Assembly: GCA_002440145.1 (NCBI GenBank)
Contig: DJRS01000072.1
Span: 1-6,888 of the forward strand
Source of the DNA: Verrucomicrobia bacterium UBA6354
Lineage (GTDB): Bacteria; Verrucomicrobiota; Kiritimatiellia; RFP12; UBA1067
Direction: 5' to 3'
DNA: 6,888 bases
Shown here: positions 1 through 5,769 of the stretch, piece by piece
How the letters are laid out: each line of letters opens with the position of its first letter
Numbering within the stretch: position 1 is the first letter of the stretch
The notes under the pieces: model-generated
What the model saw: only the letters and a program-made list of their open reading frames with translations
What the model was told of the DNA's origin: nothing
The model's database searches: none
Position numbers and translations under genes: made by a program

Positions 1-752
1 CCGAGATTGTCCCCGGCGTGCGCCAGGATCGGGAACACCGTCTCGTTCAGATGGACAGGCCACCCCACCCAGGGCGCCGCGGCGATGTGCGAGAAGTCGA
101 TGGCCGGGCCCAACTTCAGGATGTTGCAGTACCCGAACGCGACCGCATAGCTGACGAGCACGCCGATCAGGATCGGCACGATCTTGACCATACCCCGCCC
201 GAAAATCGCCGCGATCAGCACGGCGAAAATGCCCGCAAGCGCAACTGGCCAGCAGGTCGAGGCGCTGTTCACCGCCACCGGCGAGAGAACCAGACCGATG
301 CCGATGATGATCGGACCCGTCACCACCGGCGGGAAAAACCGCATCACGCGCTTCACCCCGACGGATTTCACGACGCCGGCGCAGATGGCGTAGATCAGAC
401 CCGCCACCACCACGCCGACCGAGGCGTAGGCGAGAAGTTCCGTCTTCGAGAGCCCTTCCCACATGCCGCCCTTCATGCCCGTCAAGGCGAAATAGCCCGC
501 CAGAAAGGCGAACGAACTGCCCAGGAAGGCGGGAACGATGCGTTTGGTGACGAGGTGGAAGAGGAGCGTGCCCAATCCCGCGAAAAGCAGGGTCGCCGAG
601 ACGGAAAGCCCCGTCAGAAGCGGCACGAGCACCGTCGCCCCGAACATCGCGAACAGGTGCTGGACGCCCAGCACCGCCATGCGCGGATAACCCAACCGCC
701 GCGCATCGTAGACGCCCTCGGCCGGAATCTCTTTTTTGGTTTCTTTTGCCAT
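1..752 (-). CDS. uraA: Uracil permease, NCS2 family (UraA-like), 3' part cut off by window edge
   Basis: Inner-membrane nucleobase:cation symporter, most likely importing uracil with protons. The window holds the first 250 residues. Seen: residues 30-41 read VQHLFAMFGATV, nearly the E. coli UraA TM1 sequence, with His32 at the position of UraA His24. FLGSSFAFLAGY follows near residue 76, and then several hydrophobic helices. Alignment from memory puts the cut just before TM8, so the substrate-binding acidic residues (UraA Glu241 and Glu290) are not visible. Start: the ATG at 752 follows an AAAGGA ribosome site that overlaps the end of the upstream mscS gene; the two genes are 6 bases apart, so co-transcription is very likely. 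Uracil is favoured over xanthine because of the close TM1 match and because upp lies nearby; a xanthine/uracil permease of broader specificity remains possible. Confidence 0.9.
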   Translation of the reverse strand, partial: MAKETKKEIPAEGVYDARRLGYPRMAVLGVQHLFAMFGATVLVPLLTGLSVSATLLFAGLGTLLFHLVTKRIVPAFLGSSFAFLAGYFALTGMKGGMWEGLSKTELLAYASVGVVVAGLIYAICAGVVKSVGVKRVMRFFPPVVTGPIIIGIGLVLSPVAVNSASTCWPVALAGIFAVLIAAIFGRGMVKIVPILIGVLVSYAVAFGYCNILKLGPAIDFSHIAAAPWVGWPVHLNETVFPILAHAGDNL

Positions 753-758
753 TTTATT

Positions 759-1619
759 TTATCCTTTTACATTGTTTTGCGGGGCATCCCCCGCGACCAG
801 CCGAACGTCCATCTGCCGGAAGGGAATGTCGATTCCCGCCTTGTCGAAAGCCTCCTTCAAGGCCTGTTCCGCGGCATAGTAGACGCGCCAGTAGTCCGCA
901 TTCGCGACCCACCCCTTTATCGCGAGGGTGATGGCGCTGTCGTCGAACGATTTCACTTCCGCCGTGGGGGCGGGGTCGGCCAGAACGCCGGGAACCGCCG
1001 CGAGGGCGGCGAGAGCCGTTTCGCGCGCATGCGGGATGCTTGTATCGTAGGAGATGCCCATCGTGAGGTCCACCCGTCGCAGGGGCAGCGCCGAATAGTT
1101 GACGATTGGCGTCCCCCAGGCGGACTTGTTGGGGATCGTGATGCGCCGGTTGTCGGGCGTCGCGAGGGTGACGGCCATCATGTCCAACTGGAGGACCGTG
1201 CCCTCGTATCCCCCGACGGCCACGTAGTCCCCCACCTTGAACGGTTCGTTCAGGGCGATCATGAGTCCGCTCGCGAGGCTGCCGAGCGACTCCTGGAAGG
1301 CGAACCCCAGAATGAACCCCGTCACCCCGAGCCCGGCGATCAGGGGTCCGACATTGACCCCCAGCTTGCCCAGAACCACCACGATCAGCACCGCCCAGGC
1401 GGACTTCACGATGACGGAAACGATAAACCGCACCGCGAGCGCATGGCGTCCGTCCGCGCGGTTCAGCCCTTTGCGCAGCAGGCTCGACAGAACTTTTATC
1501 GCGCAGGCGCCGGCGGCGAGAATGACGAGCGCGGCGACCAGGTCGGTCGCATAGTCAAACCCCGTCTCCCGCATCCAATGCAGGATGTGTTCAAGTGCCG
1601 CGCGCGCTTTCCCGGCCAT
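759..1619 (-). CDS. mscS: Small-conductance mechanosensitive channel, MscS family
   Basis: Inner-membrane tension-gated channel that releases solutes under hypo-osmotic shock. It has 286 residues, the same length as E. coli MscS. Seen: TM1 about 24-44, TM2 about 62-86, and the pore helix TM3 about 90-125 with small/glycine packing (GLGVTGFILGFAFQESLGSL). The beta domain follows (PFKVGDYV at 126-133, IPNKSAWGTPIVNYS around 162-176). The alpha/beta domain ends in IPFRQMDVRLV, like the IPYPQMDV of E. coli. Oddities by alignment from memory: the pore-seal leucines (E. coli Leu105 and Leu109) are Phe102 and Phe106, and kink Gly113 is Glu110. The ATG at 1619 follows a strong GGGGAGGAG site. It lies 22 bases after the purine permease stop and 6 bases before uraA, so it sits inside a nucleobase-permease operon. 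Family assignment is firm; the gating consequence is inference. Confidence 0.93.
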   Translation of the reverse strand: MAGKARAALEHILHWMRETGFDYATDLVAALVILAAGACAIKVLSSLLRKGLNRADGRHALAVRFIVSVIVKSAWAVLIVVVLGKLGVNVGPLIAGLGVTGFILGFAFQESLGSLASGLMIALNEPFKVGDYVAVGGYEGTVLQLDMMAVTLATPDNRRITIPNKSAWGTPIVNYSALPLRRVDLTMGISYDTSIPHARETALAALAAVPGVLADPAPTAEVKSFDDSAITLAIKGWVANADYWRVYYAAEQALKEAFDKAGIDIPFRQMDVRLVAGDAPQNNVKG

Positions 1620-1641
1620 TCTCTCCTCCCCGAACCGGCTT

Positions 1642-3048
1642 TTACATGAACGCGTACTTGGCGATGAAGAGAACCGTCAGGATGTACATGATCGGGTGCA
1701 CCTTCTTCGCCTTGCCGCTGAGGAGGTTGATGAACGTGTAGCTGATGATGCCCGCCATGATGCCATCCGAGATCGAATACGAGAACGGCATGATCGCGAC
1801 CGTCAAAAACGCCGGGATCGACTCGCTCGGATCCTTGAAATCGATCTCCGCGATGGAGGAGAGCATCAGGTAGCCCACGATGATCAGCGCGGGAGTCGTC
1901 GCGAAACCCGGAACCGCCAGGAAGATCGGCGCGAAAACGATCGCCACCAGGAAGAGGATGGCCGTCGTGACCGCCGTCAGACCCGTCCGGCCGCCGACCA
2001 TGACGCCCGAGGCGGACTCCACGTAGGTCGTCGTGGTGGACGTGCCGAATACCGCGCCCACCGACGTGGCGATCGCGTCCGCGCACAGCGCACCCGAAAT
2101 CCGCGGCAGTTTGCCTTCCTTCGTCAGGAAGCCGCCCTTCATCGAAACGCCGATGAGCGTCCCGAGCGTGTCGAAGAGATCCACGAAGAAGAAGGCGAAC
2201 ATCACCACGAAGAAGTCAAGCCCCTTCACGAGATCCCAGCCGACCTTCGCGTCACCCTTGTGCGTCCAGCCGGCCGGATCGAACACCGCGCCGACCGTCG
2301 TGCCGAATTCCTTGAAGGAGTTGGAAATCCCGTCGAACGTCAGCGACGGATACAGCGAGAAGTACCCCGCCGCGGCGTCCGGCACGTAAAGCCCCGTCGC
2401 CTGGCAGACCATTCCGAGGCCCCACGTGAGGAAGATGCCGTAGAGAATCGCGCCCTTGACGCCCTTCGTCATCATGACACCCGTCAAAAACGTGCCGATT
2501 ATCGCCAAAAGCGCGCAGATTCCCTGCGTGTGGAACGCGGCGTTCTTGAAGCTGACCAGCCCCACGAGGACCGCGTCGTTGTTCACGATGATCTTCGAGG
2601 TCTGCAGGGCGATGAAGCAGATGAAAAGACCGATGCCCGCCGCCACCGCCTTCTTCAGCGAAAACGGAATGCAGTTGAAAATCGCCTCTCTCACGGGCGT
2701 CAGCGACAGGGCGAGGAAGATGAGCCCTTCCACGAACACCGCCAAAAGCGCGAATTGCCAACTGTACCCCATCCCCAGACACACGCCAAACGTCATGAAC
2801 GCGTTGAGCCCCATGCCCGGCGCGAGCGCGAACGGATAGTTCGACATGCACGCCATGAGCATTGTGCCCACGAACGCCGCCAGACACGTCGCGACGAAAA
2901 CGCCGCCGCGCGGTATGCCCGCAATGGACAGGATATTGGGGTTCACGGCGAGGATGTACGCCATCGTCATGAAGGTCGTCAGTCCCGCCACAAGTTCCGT
3001 CTTCACAGATGTCTTGTTTTCGTCGAGCTTGAATAATTTTTTGAGCAT
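1642..3048 (-). CDS. pbuG: Purine base permease, NCS2/AzgA family (PbuG/GhxP-like)
   Basis: Inner-membrane symporter for hypoxanthine/guanine, or possibly adenine; the exact base cannot be read from sequence. 468 residues, slightly longer than Bacillus PbuG. Seen: the N-terminus KTELVAGLTTFMTMAYILAVNP (about 16-37) is typical of the family. YPFALAPGMGLNAF (71-84), the acidic helix FFFVDLFDTLGTLIG (286-300) and the binding-loop signature GTSTTTTYVESASGV (335-349) are all intact. About a dozen hydrophobic helices are spread over the whole length. The ATG at 3048 has AAGGA about seven bases upstream. It is the first gene of the pbuG-mscS-uraA cluster, with a 22-base gap to mscS. Only 50 bases separate it from the upstream 229-residue gene. 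I see no purine riboswitch there and only a poor promoter (a TGTAAT-like -10 at 3071-3076), so read-through from upstream is possible. Confidence 0.93.
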   Translation of the reverse strand: MLKKLFKLDENKTSVKTELVAGLTTFMTMAYILAVNPNILSIAGIPRGGVFVATCLAAFVGTMLMACMSNYPFALAPGMGLNAFMTFGVCLGMGYSWQFALLAVFVEGLIFLALSLTPVREAIFNCIPFSLKKAVAAGIGLFICFIALQTSKIIVNNDAVLVGLVSFKNAAFHTQGICALLAIIGTFLTGVMMTKGVKGAILYGIFLTWGLGMVCQATGLYVPDAAAGYFSLYPSLTFDGISNSFKEFGTTVGAVFDPAGWTHKGDAKVGWDLVKGLDFFVVMFAFFFVDLFDTLGTLIGVSMKGGFLTKEGKLPRISGALCADAIATSVGAVFGTSTTTTYVESASGVMVGGRTGLTAVTTAILFLVAIVFAPIFLAVPGFATTPALIIVGYLMLSSIAEIDFKDPSESIPAFLTVAIMPFSYSISDGIMAGIISYTFINLLSGKAKKVHPIMYILTVLFIAKYAFM

Positions 3049-3098
3049 ATTAGTCCTTATTTGGTTGTTGATTACATTCTTTTGGATTGTCGTGCAAA

Positions 3099-3788
3099 TT
3101 ACAAATCTTTCATCGCCAGGATTATACCAAAGACACTGGCGGCAAAGCCAAGGAGTCCGACAACCAAGCCAATCCAGGCCAGCATGATTGAACGGACATA
3201 GCGACGATCCTCTTCCGTTCGCTGCGCATTCTGCCGCATCTCTTCCGCCGCCACACGCCGATCCTCCTCCGCCTGCCGCGCGGCGTCGATCGCGCCTATT
3301 TTCTTCTGACGCAACCCCATGATCAGCGGTTCAACCGCGCACAGCTTTTCGTGGGCATTCATCAAGTCGGCAATCGCCTCGTCAAGTTCTTCCGGCGCGA
3401 CATTTTTGACATTTCCCGCTTGTGCGAGATATTTCTGCGCATGGCTTGCCCTTCCGAGCATTTCTTGCCAATCGGGCAAAACCTCCTTCAATTCCGAATC
3501 CGTGAGCTCCAGATTCCGTATCGTTGCAAATCCTTCCAAAAGTGCGACAATCGTAGACTCCTGCGCGTCATAGCGGGCGCGTTCGCAGTGGCGTTCCGCA
3601 CGGAGCAGGTGTTTCGTTTTCTCTCCTACGTCGTCCGATACGGCCGCCGCCAAGACATGCTGGCCGGCATAGCGCAATTCATTGATCGCCGCAACCAAAT
3701 TATCGAGGCCGATGCGCTCATAGCGCTTGATGGCCGACTCCGCCTGCGCGTAGAGGCCCTGAATGTCAGTTATGCGGAGAGAAGTCAT
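3099..3788 (-). CDS. Unrecognised protein with helical cytoplasmic domain and C-terminal membrane anchor
   Basis: I do not recognise this 229-residue protein. Seen: a largely helical, charged N-terminal part (1-150) containing the cluster AINELRYAGQHVL (about 34-46) and HCERARYDAQE (about 67-77). A strongly charged, Glu/Arg/Gln-rich stretch at about 165-200 looks like a coiled coil, and one hydrophobic helix at about 203-226 (IMLAWIGLVVGLLGFAASVFG) is followed by the short tail AMKDL. There is no signal peptide and no catalytic motif I can name. By family-independent reasoning it is a tail-anchored inner-membrane protein with its bulk in the cytoplasm. The DNA is visibly less GC-rich than its neighbours (for example 3361-3540), which could mean recent acquisition. 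The start at 3788 lacks a clear Shine-Dalgarno and lies inside a 7-bp hairpin stem. The gene itself is convincing from composition; its function is unknown. Confidence 0.75.
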   Translation of the reverse strand: MTSLRITDIQGLYAQAESAIKRYERIGLDNLVAAINELRYAGQHVLAAAVSDDVGEKTKHLLRAERHCERARYDAQESTIVALLEGFATIRNLELTDSELKEVLPDWQEMLGRASHAQKYLAQAGNVKNVAPEELDEAIADLMNAHEKLCAVEPLIMGLRQKKIGAIDAARQAEEDRRVAAEEMRQNAQRTEEDRRYVRSIMLAWIGLVVGLLGFAASVFGIILAMKDL

Positions 3789-3792
3789 AACT
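3768..3792 (-). promoter_or_regulatory. Hairpin enclosing the start codon of the 229-residue gene
   Basis: On the minus strand, AGTTATG (3786-3792) and CATAACT (3768-3774) form a perfect 7-bp stem around an 11-base loop. The ATG at 3786-3788 is in the stem. In mRNA this could hold the start codon closed, but the stem is AU-rich and weak, so this may be chance. Confidence 0.35.
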
Positions 3793-3845
3793 TGCCATTC
3801 GTTGAATGCGAGCCGTTCGTTCGCCCTCCGTCAAGACGGGCAGAC

Positions 3846-3900
3846 GGGAAAGCGCCACGCTTCCACGCGCCGGCAGCGAAACCGATGCGCGGACTTTCCC
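3846..3900. repeat. Imperfect 55-base inverted repeat
   Basis: GGGAAAG at 3846-3852 pairs perfectly with CTTTCCC at 3894-3900. The pairing continues inward with small bulges (CGCCACGC against GCGCGGA). The single strand could therefore fold into a long hairpin of roughly 13 pairs. It resembles a folded repeat of the REP or cassette-site kind, but the integron attC end signatures are not present. Only one copy is in the window. Confidence 0.45.
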
Positions 3901-4042
3901 AGCATGGTCGTCATGGCGTTTGACCGCCAAATCAGACGCAAACACACGCCGGGGGACGTATGCTCCGCCAACTGTCGGGCGTAATGAATTGCGAAATCTC
4001 CGGAAAAACGCCATCATGCCGCTATTCTCAACCTTTCAAGCG

Positions 4043-4057
4043 ATATTATACCATAAA
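4043..4057 (-). promoter_or_regulatory. Extended -10 promoter element downstream of upp
   Basis: On the minus strand TATGGTATAATAT includes a consensus TATAAT (4045-4050) preceded by TGG, an extended -10. There is no good -35. It lies just after the upp stop codon, points toward the 229-residue gene, and would make a leader of about 250 bases. The same 15 bases occur upstream of upp at 4703-4717. Confidence 0.55.
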
Positions 4058-4063
4058 CCGGCG

Positions 4064-4684
4064 TTAAAGTGTGCCGAAAATGCGGTCGCCCGCGTCCCCC
4101 AGCCCCGGCACGATGTAGTAGTGGCTGTTGAGCCGCTCGTCCAGCGCCGCGGACCAGACCGGCACGTCCGGATGCTCCTTTTCGAACCGCGACAGGCCCT
4201 CGGGGGCGGACACCAAATTGAGGAATTTGACGCGTTTGTAGCCCAATTTGTGCAATTGCGACACCGCGTCGCACGCACTCCCGCCCGTGGCCAGCATCGG
4301 GTCTATCACAATCGCCAGCTCCTCCCCTTTCGCCGGCGGGACTTTCGCGTAGTATGGAATGGGCTCGGCCGTCTCTTCGTTGCGCTGCATCCCGAGAACG
4401 CCGACCTTCGCGTACGGCAAAACATGCAGCATCGCGTCCAGCATCCCCATCCCCGCGCGCAGAATCGGCACCAGAACGACATGCTCGTCCACCAGCCTCC
4501 CCGTCGTTTTCGCCACGGGCGTTTGGACCGGCACCTCCTTTATGCGGACGTCTTTCAACGCCTCGTAGGCCAAAAAAGTGGTGATTTCGTTCACCAATTC
4601 GCGAAACAGCTTGGGCGGCGTGGCCTGGTCGCGCATCAGCGCTACCCGGTGGTTCACCAGCGGATGATTCAATATCGTATGCAT
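4064..4684 (-). CDS. upp: Uracil phosphoribosyltransferase
   Basis: Cytoplasmic pyrimidine-salvage enzyme converting uracil and PRPP to UMP and pyrophosphate. 206 residues, against about 208 in E. coli. Seen: VPILRAGMGM at about 72-81, the PRPP-binding loop IDPMLATGGSA at 127-137, and the uracil-binding C-terminus YIVPGLGDAGDRIFGT at 190-205, all intact. The ATG at 4684 has AGGAG eight bases upstream, and a consensus extended -10 sits about 20 bases further on, so it is probably transcribed from its own promoter. It follows the flavodoxin gene on the same strand after 141 bases. Functionally it pairs with the UraA-type permease at the left edge, but they are separated by other genes and are not in the same tight operon. 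Confidence 0.97.
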   Translation of the reverse strand: MHTILNHPLVNHRVALMRDQATPPKLFRELVNEITTFLAYEALKDVRIKEVPVQTPVAKTTGRLVDEHVVLVPILRAGMGMLDAMLHVLPYAKVGVLGMQRNEETAEPIPYYAKVPPAKGEELAIVIDPMLATGGSACDAVSQLHKLGYKRVKFLNLVSAPEGLSRFEKEHPDVPVWSAALDERLNSHYYIVPGLGDAGDRIFGTL

Positions 4685-4702
4685 GCGATTCTCTCCTGCG
4701 GC

Positions 4703-4717
4703 ATATTATACCATAAA
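4703..4717 (-). promoter_or_regulatory. upp promoter, extended -10
   Basis: The minus strand reads TATGGTATAATAT: TATAAT at 4705-4710 with TGG directly before it. No recognisable -35 lies 16-18 bases upstream. It is placed about 20 bases before the upp ribosome site, so transcription would start near 4698 with a very short leader. Confidence 0.7.
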
Positions 4718-4782
4718 AAAGACCGCCGTGGAGCCAAAAACTGCACCGGTCCCCCATGCTCCGCCCGGGAAACCCCTCCTCC

Positions 4783-4800
4783 ACTCCCCTTCCAGGGAGT
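4783..4800 (-). terminator. Weak hairpin after the flavodoxin gene
   Basis: ACTCCC (4783-4788) and GGGAGT (4795-4800) form a 6-bp stem with a six-base loop, 26 bases past the flavodoxin stop. No T-run follows on the minus strand, so it is not a canonical intrinsic terminator. A perfect palindrome CCCGCGCGGG (4803-4812) lies beside it. Confidence 0.25.
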
Positions 4801-4825
4801 CCCCCGCGCGGGAAGCCAGCCGCCT

Positions 4826-5320
4826 TTACGCCAGATCTTTCCGCACGGCATCCTCGAACGCCGCCAGACGCGCCGCGGTTCCTCCCGGGTCGTTCAGCTC
4901 GTCCACCGCCAGCCCGACAAGCCGTCCATCCTGCAAACACCGCGAAGAGACGTCCGGAAACGCCGCGCCCGGAAGCCGTCCGATGAGTTCCGCACCCCGT
5001 TCCACCGCCTTTTCCGCCAAAATCGCCAGCGCATCGCAGAACGTATCCGGGAACCCCACGGAATCGCCGCACCCGAAAACCGCGACTTTCTTGCCCGTCA
5101 AATCGACGTTCCCCAGCAAATCCAGCCCGCCGTACCAGTCGTCCTGCAACTCCCCGCATCCCCACGTGGACGAACCCAGCAGGAGCGCTTCCGCTTCGAG
5201 CGCCGCGACGTCCGCTCCGGCCACGTTGATCGCACGCGTGCCGAAATCTTCCGCGAGCCGCTCCGCCAACGCCGCGGTCATGCCCGTCGTGCTGCCGTAG
5301 ATGACATGGACTTTATCCAT
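4826..5320 (-). CDS. fldA: Long-chain flavodoxin
   Basis: Small cytoplasmic FMN electron carrier, 164 residues. Seen: the phosphate-binding loop GSTTGMT (9-15) directly after the first beta strand, the 50s flavin loop STWGCGELQDDW (51-62) with Trp53, and the 90s loop GCGDSVGFPDTFCDA (83-97). The aromatic residue that usually stacks on the flavin as Tyr appears to be Phe90. The extra segment from about 112 to 142, including DGRLVGLAVDE, is the insertion that defines long-chain flavodoxins. The ATG at 5320 follows an AAAGGGAG site, and an extended -10 lies at 5363-5371. It is the first gene left of the proposed origin and is transcribed away from it. Partner enzymes cannot be deduced here. It might support MnmG-type or isoprenoid/radical-SAM chemistry, but that is speculation. 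A MioC-like role is less likely, because the long-chain insertion is present. Confidence 0.92.
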   Translation of the reverse strand: MDKVHVIYGSTTGMTAALAERLAEDFGTRAINVAGADVAALEAEALLLGSSTWGCGELQDDWYGGLDLLGNVDLTGKKVAVFGCGDSVGFPDTFCDALAILAEKAVERGAELIGRLPGAAFPDVSSRCLQDGRLVGLAVDELNDPGGTAARLAAFEDAVRKDLA

Positions 5321-5362
5321 TTTTTCTCCCTTTCCCTGAATTCCTTTTGTCAGACCTGGATG

Positions 5363-5371
5363 ATTTTACCA
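5363..5371 (-). promoter_or_regulatory. Flavodoxin promoter, extended -10
   Basis: The minus strand reads TGGTAAAAT, a TG-extended -10 (TAAAAT, one base from consensus), about 43 bases before the flavodoxin ATG. No clear -35 is visible. It shares the TGG-TAxAAT form with the two elements around upp. Confidence 0.5.
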
Positions 5372-5378
5372 TTTCCGC

Positions 5379-5400
5379 GGCGCTTTTTCAAGCGCCTTTT
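5379..5400 (+). terminator. Hairpin with T-run, pointing toward the proposed origin
   Basis: GGCGCTT (5379-5385) and AAGCGCC (5390-5396) form a perfect 7-bp stem with a TTTC loop, followed by TTTT on the plus strand. This is the layout of a short intrinsic terminator. No plus-strand gene ends here, so it would stop antisense or spurious transcription before the origin region. It may instead be a structural element. Confidence 0.4.
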
Positions 5401-5431
5401 CGGCGTCGCTTCCGACCCACCCCTCCCGTCG

Positions 5432-5519
5432 CGCCGGAACCGCGACGCCTTTCCGCCGGAACCGCGATGCCTTTCCGCCGGAACGCCGCGGGCGTCGCGC
5501 CGGAACGCCGCGGGCGAAC
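5432..5519. repeat. Four tandem copies of a 22-bp GC-rich repeat
   Basis: Every unit begins CGCCGGAAC, at 5432, 5454, 5476 and 5498, exactly 22 bases apart. Units 1 and 2 continue CGCGAYGCCTTTC and differ at one base. Units 3 and 4 continue GCCGCGGGCG and differ in the last three bases. The order is therefore A-A-B-B with no spacers. The period is not a multiple of three, and no gene covers it. It lies between the flavodoxin promoter and the AT-rich origin segment. Confidence 0.85.
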
Positions 5520-5594
5520 GACTGCCTGCCGCGCGTTCCCCTCCTAACTGCGCGTTTTCATTCCTTTCGCGGCACATTCTTTCACTCTACACAC

Positions 5595-5603
5595 TGTCGA
5601 TAA
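5595..5603 (-). promoter_or_regulatory. DnaA box, near-match
   Basis: The minus strand reads TTATCGACA, one base from TTATCCACA. It is followed 11 bases on by another box in the same orientation, so the two would sit on the same face of the helix. A degenerate third copy (CTGTCTACA) is at 5616-5624. Confidence 0.5.
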
Positions 5604-5605
5604 CT

Positions 5606-5614
5606 TGTAGATAA
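5606..5614 (-). promoter_or_regulatory. DnaA box, near-match
   Basis: The minus strand reads TTATCTACA, one base from the consensus and the same orientation as the box at 5595-5603. Confidence 0.5.
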
Positions 5615-5642
5615 GTGTAGACAGATACTGAAAAGTTTGCTC

Positions 5643-5670
5643 TTGACAAGTGTTAGATATTTGTTATATC
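5643..5670 (+). promoter_or_regulatory. Possible promoter inside the origin region
   Basis: A perfect TTGACA (5643-5648), a 16-base spacer and TGT-TATATC (-10 at 5665-5670) point toward mnmG. It could be a distal mnmG promoter or give transcription through the origin. The -10 matches only four of six bases. Confidence 0.35.
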
Positions 5671-5677
5671 GTTCATT

Positions 5678-5686
5678 TTATCCACA
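5678..5686 (+). promoter_or_regulatory. DnaA box, perfect consensus
   Basis: TTATCCACA, identical to the strongest E. coli DnaA boxes, directly beside the AT-rich stretch to its left. It has the opposite orientation to the pair at 5595-5614, so the AT-rich segment is flanked by boxes facing in opposite directions. Confidence 0.7.
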
Positions 5687-5739
5687 ATAGCGCATCTTTT
5701 CGTCACTTAGCGTTTACCATAACGCGGGAATTAAAAATG

Positions 5740-5769
5740 TTCACAAATCGGTCGATAATTTGCTATAAT
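5740..5769 (+). promoter_or_regulatory. mnmG promoter
   Basis: TTCACA (5740-5745, one base from TTGACA), an 18-base spacer, and a consensus TATAAT (5764-5769) preceded by TGC, so it is an extended -10. Transcription would start about 22 bases before the mnmG ATG. The spacer contains a DnaA-box-like sequence. Confidence 0.8.
5750..5758 (-). promoter_or_regulatory. DnaA-box-like site in the mnmG promoter spacer
   Basis: The minus strand reads TTATCGACC, two bases from TTATCCACA and one from the box at 5595-5603. It lies between the -35 and -10 of mnmG, where bound DnaA would block RNA polymerase. A weak match, so possibly chance. Confidence 0.3.

Larger units (their letters stand above)
3789..4063. 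other. Gene-poor interval between upp and the 229-residue gene
   Basis: There is no convincing coding region in these 275 bases. A minus-strand frame of 83 codons (4017 to 3766) is open, but it is Arg/Ala/Ser-rich, resembles no family I know and overlaps the start of the next gene by 23 bases. The segment contains a 55-base imperfect palindrome (3846-3900), smaller inverted repeats such as CCGTC-AA-GACGG at 3828-3839, and an extended -10 element at 4045-4053. It may be a long leader, a remnant, or a dispersed intergenic repeat. Confidence 0.5.

Noticed and set aside
18..1649. Very long plus-strand open frame, Arg/His/Asp-rich
   Set aside because: It is the antisense of uraA and mscS, which have clear family motifs. 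The composition is typical of a GC-rich complementary-strand shadow.
1585..3036. Long plus-strand open frame opposite pbuG
   Set aside because: Low-complexity Arg/Glu/His/Asp translation with no motifs; the minus strand encodes an intact purine permease.
3049..3098. Purine riboswitch before the purine permease
   Set aside because: Only 50 bases are available, and the conserved junction and loop sequences of the purine aptamer are not seen.
3846..3900. Integron attC site
   Set aside because: It folds as a bulged hairpin, but the RYYYAAC/GTTRRRY end signatures are not in the right places and there is no cassette array.
3766..4017. 83-codon minus-strand frame after the extended -10 at 4045-4050
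   Set aside because: It has a promoter and overlaps the next gene as a translationally coupled leader might, but no good ribosome site, no motif, and an Arg/Ser/Ala composition expected from structured non-coding DNA. Kept only as a possible leader.
5432..5519. CRISPR array
   Set aside because: The 22-bp units are directly adjacent with no unique spacers.
3806..5614. 602-codon plus-strand open frame
   Set aside because: It runs antisense to upp and the flavodoxin gene and through intergenic DNA, with an Arg/Pro/His-rich composition and no family resemblance.
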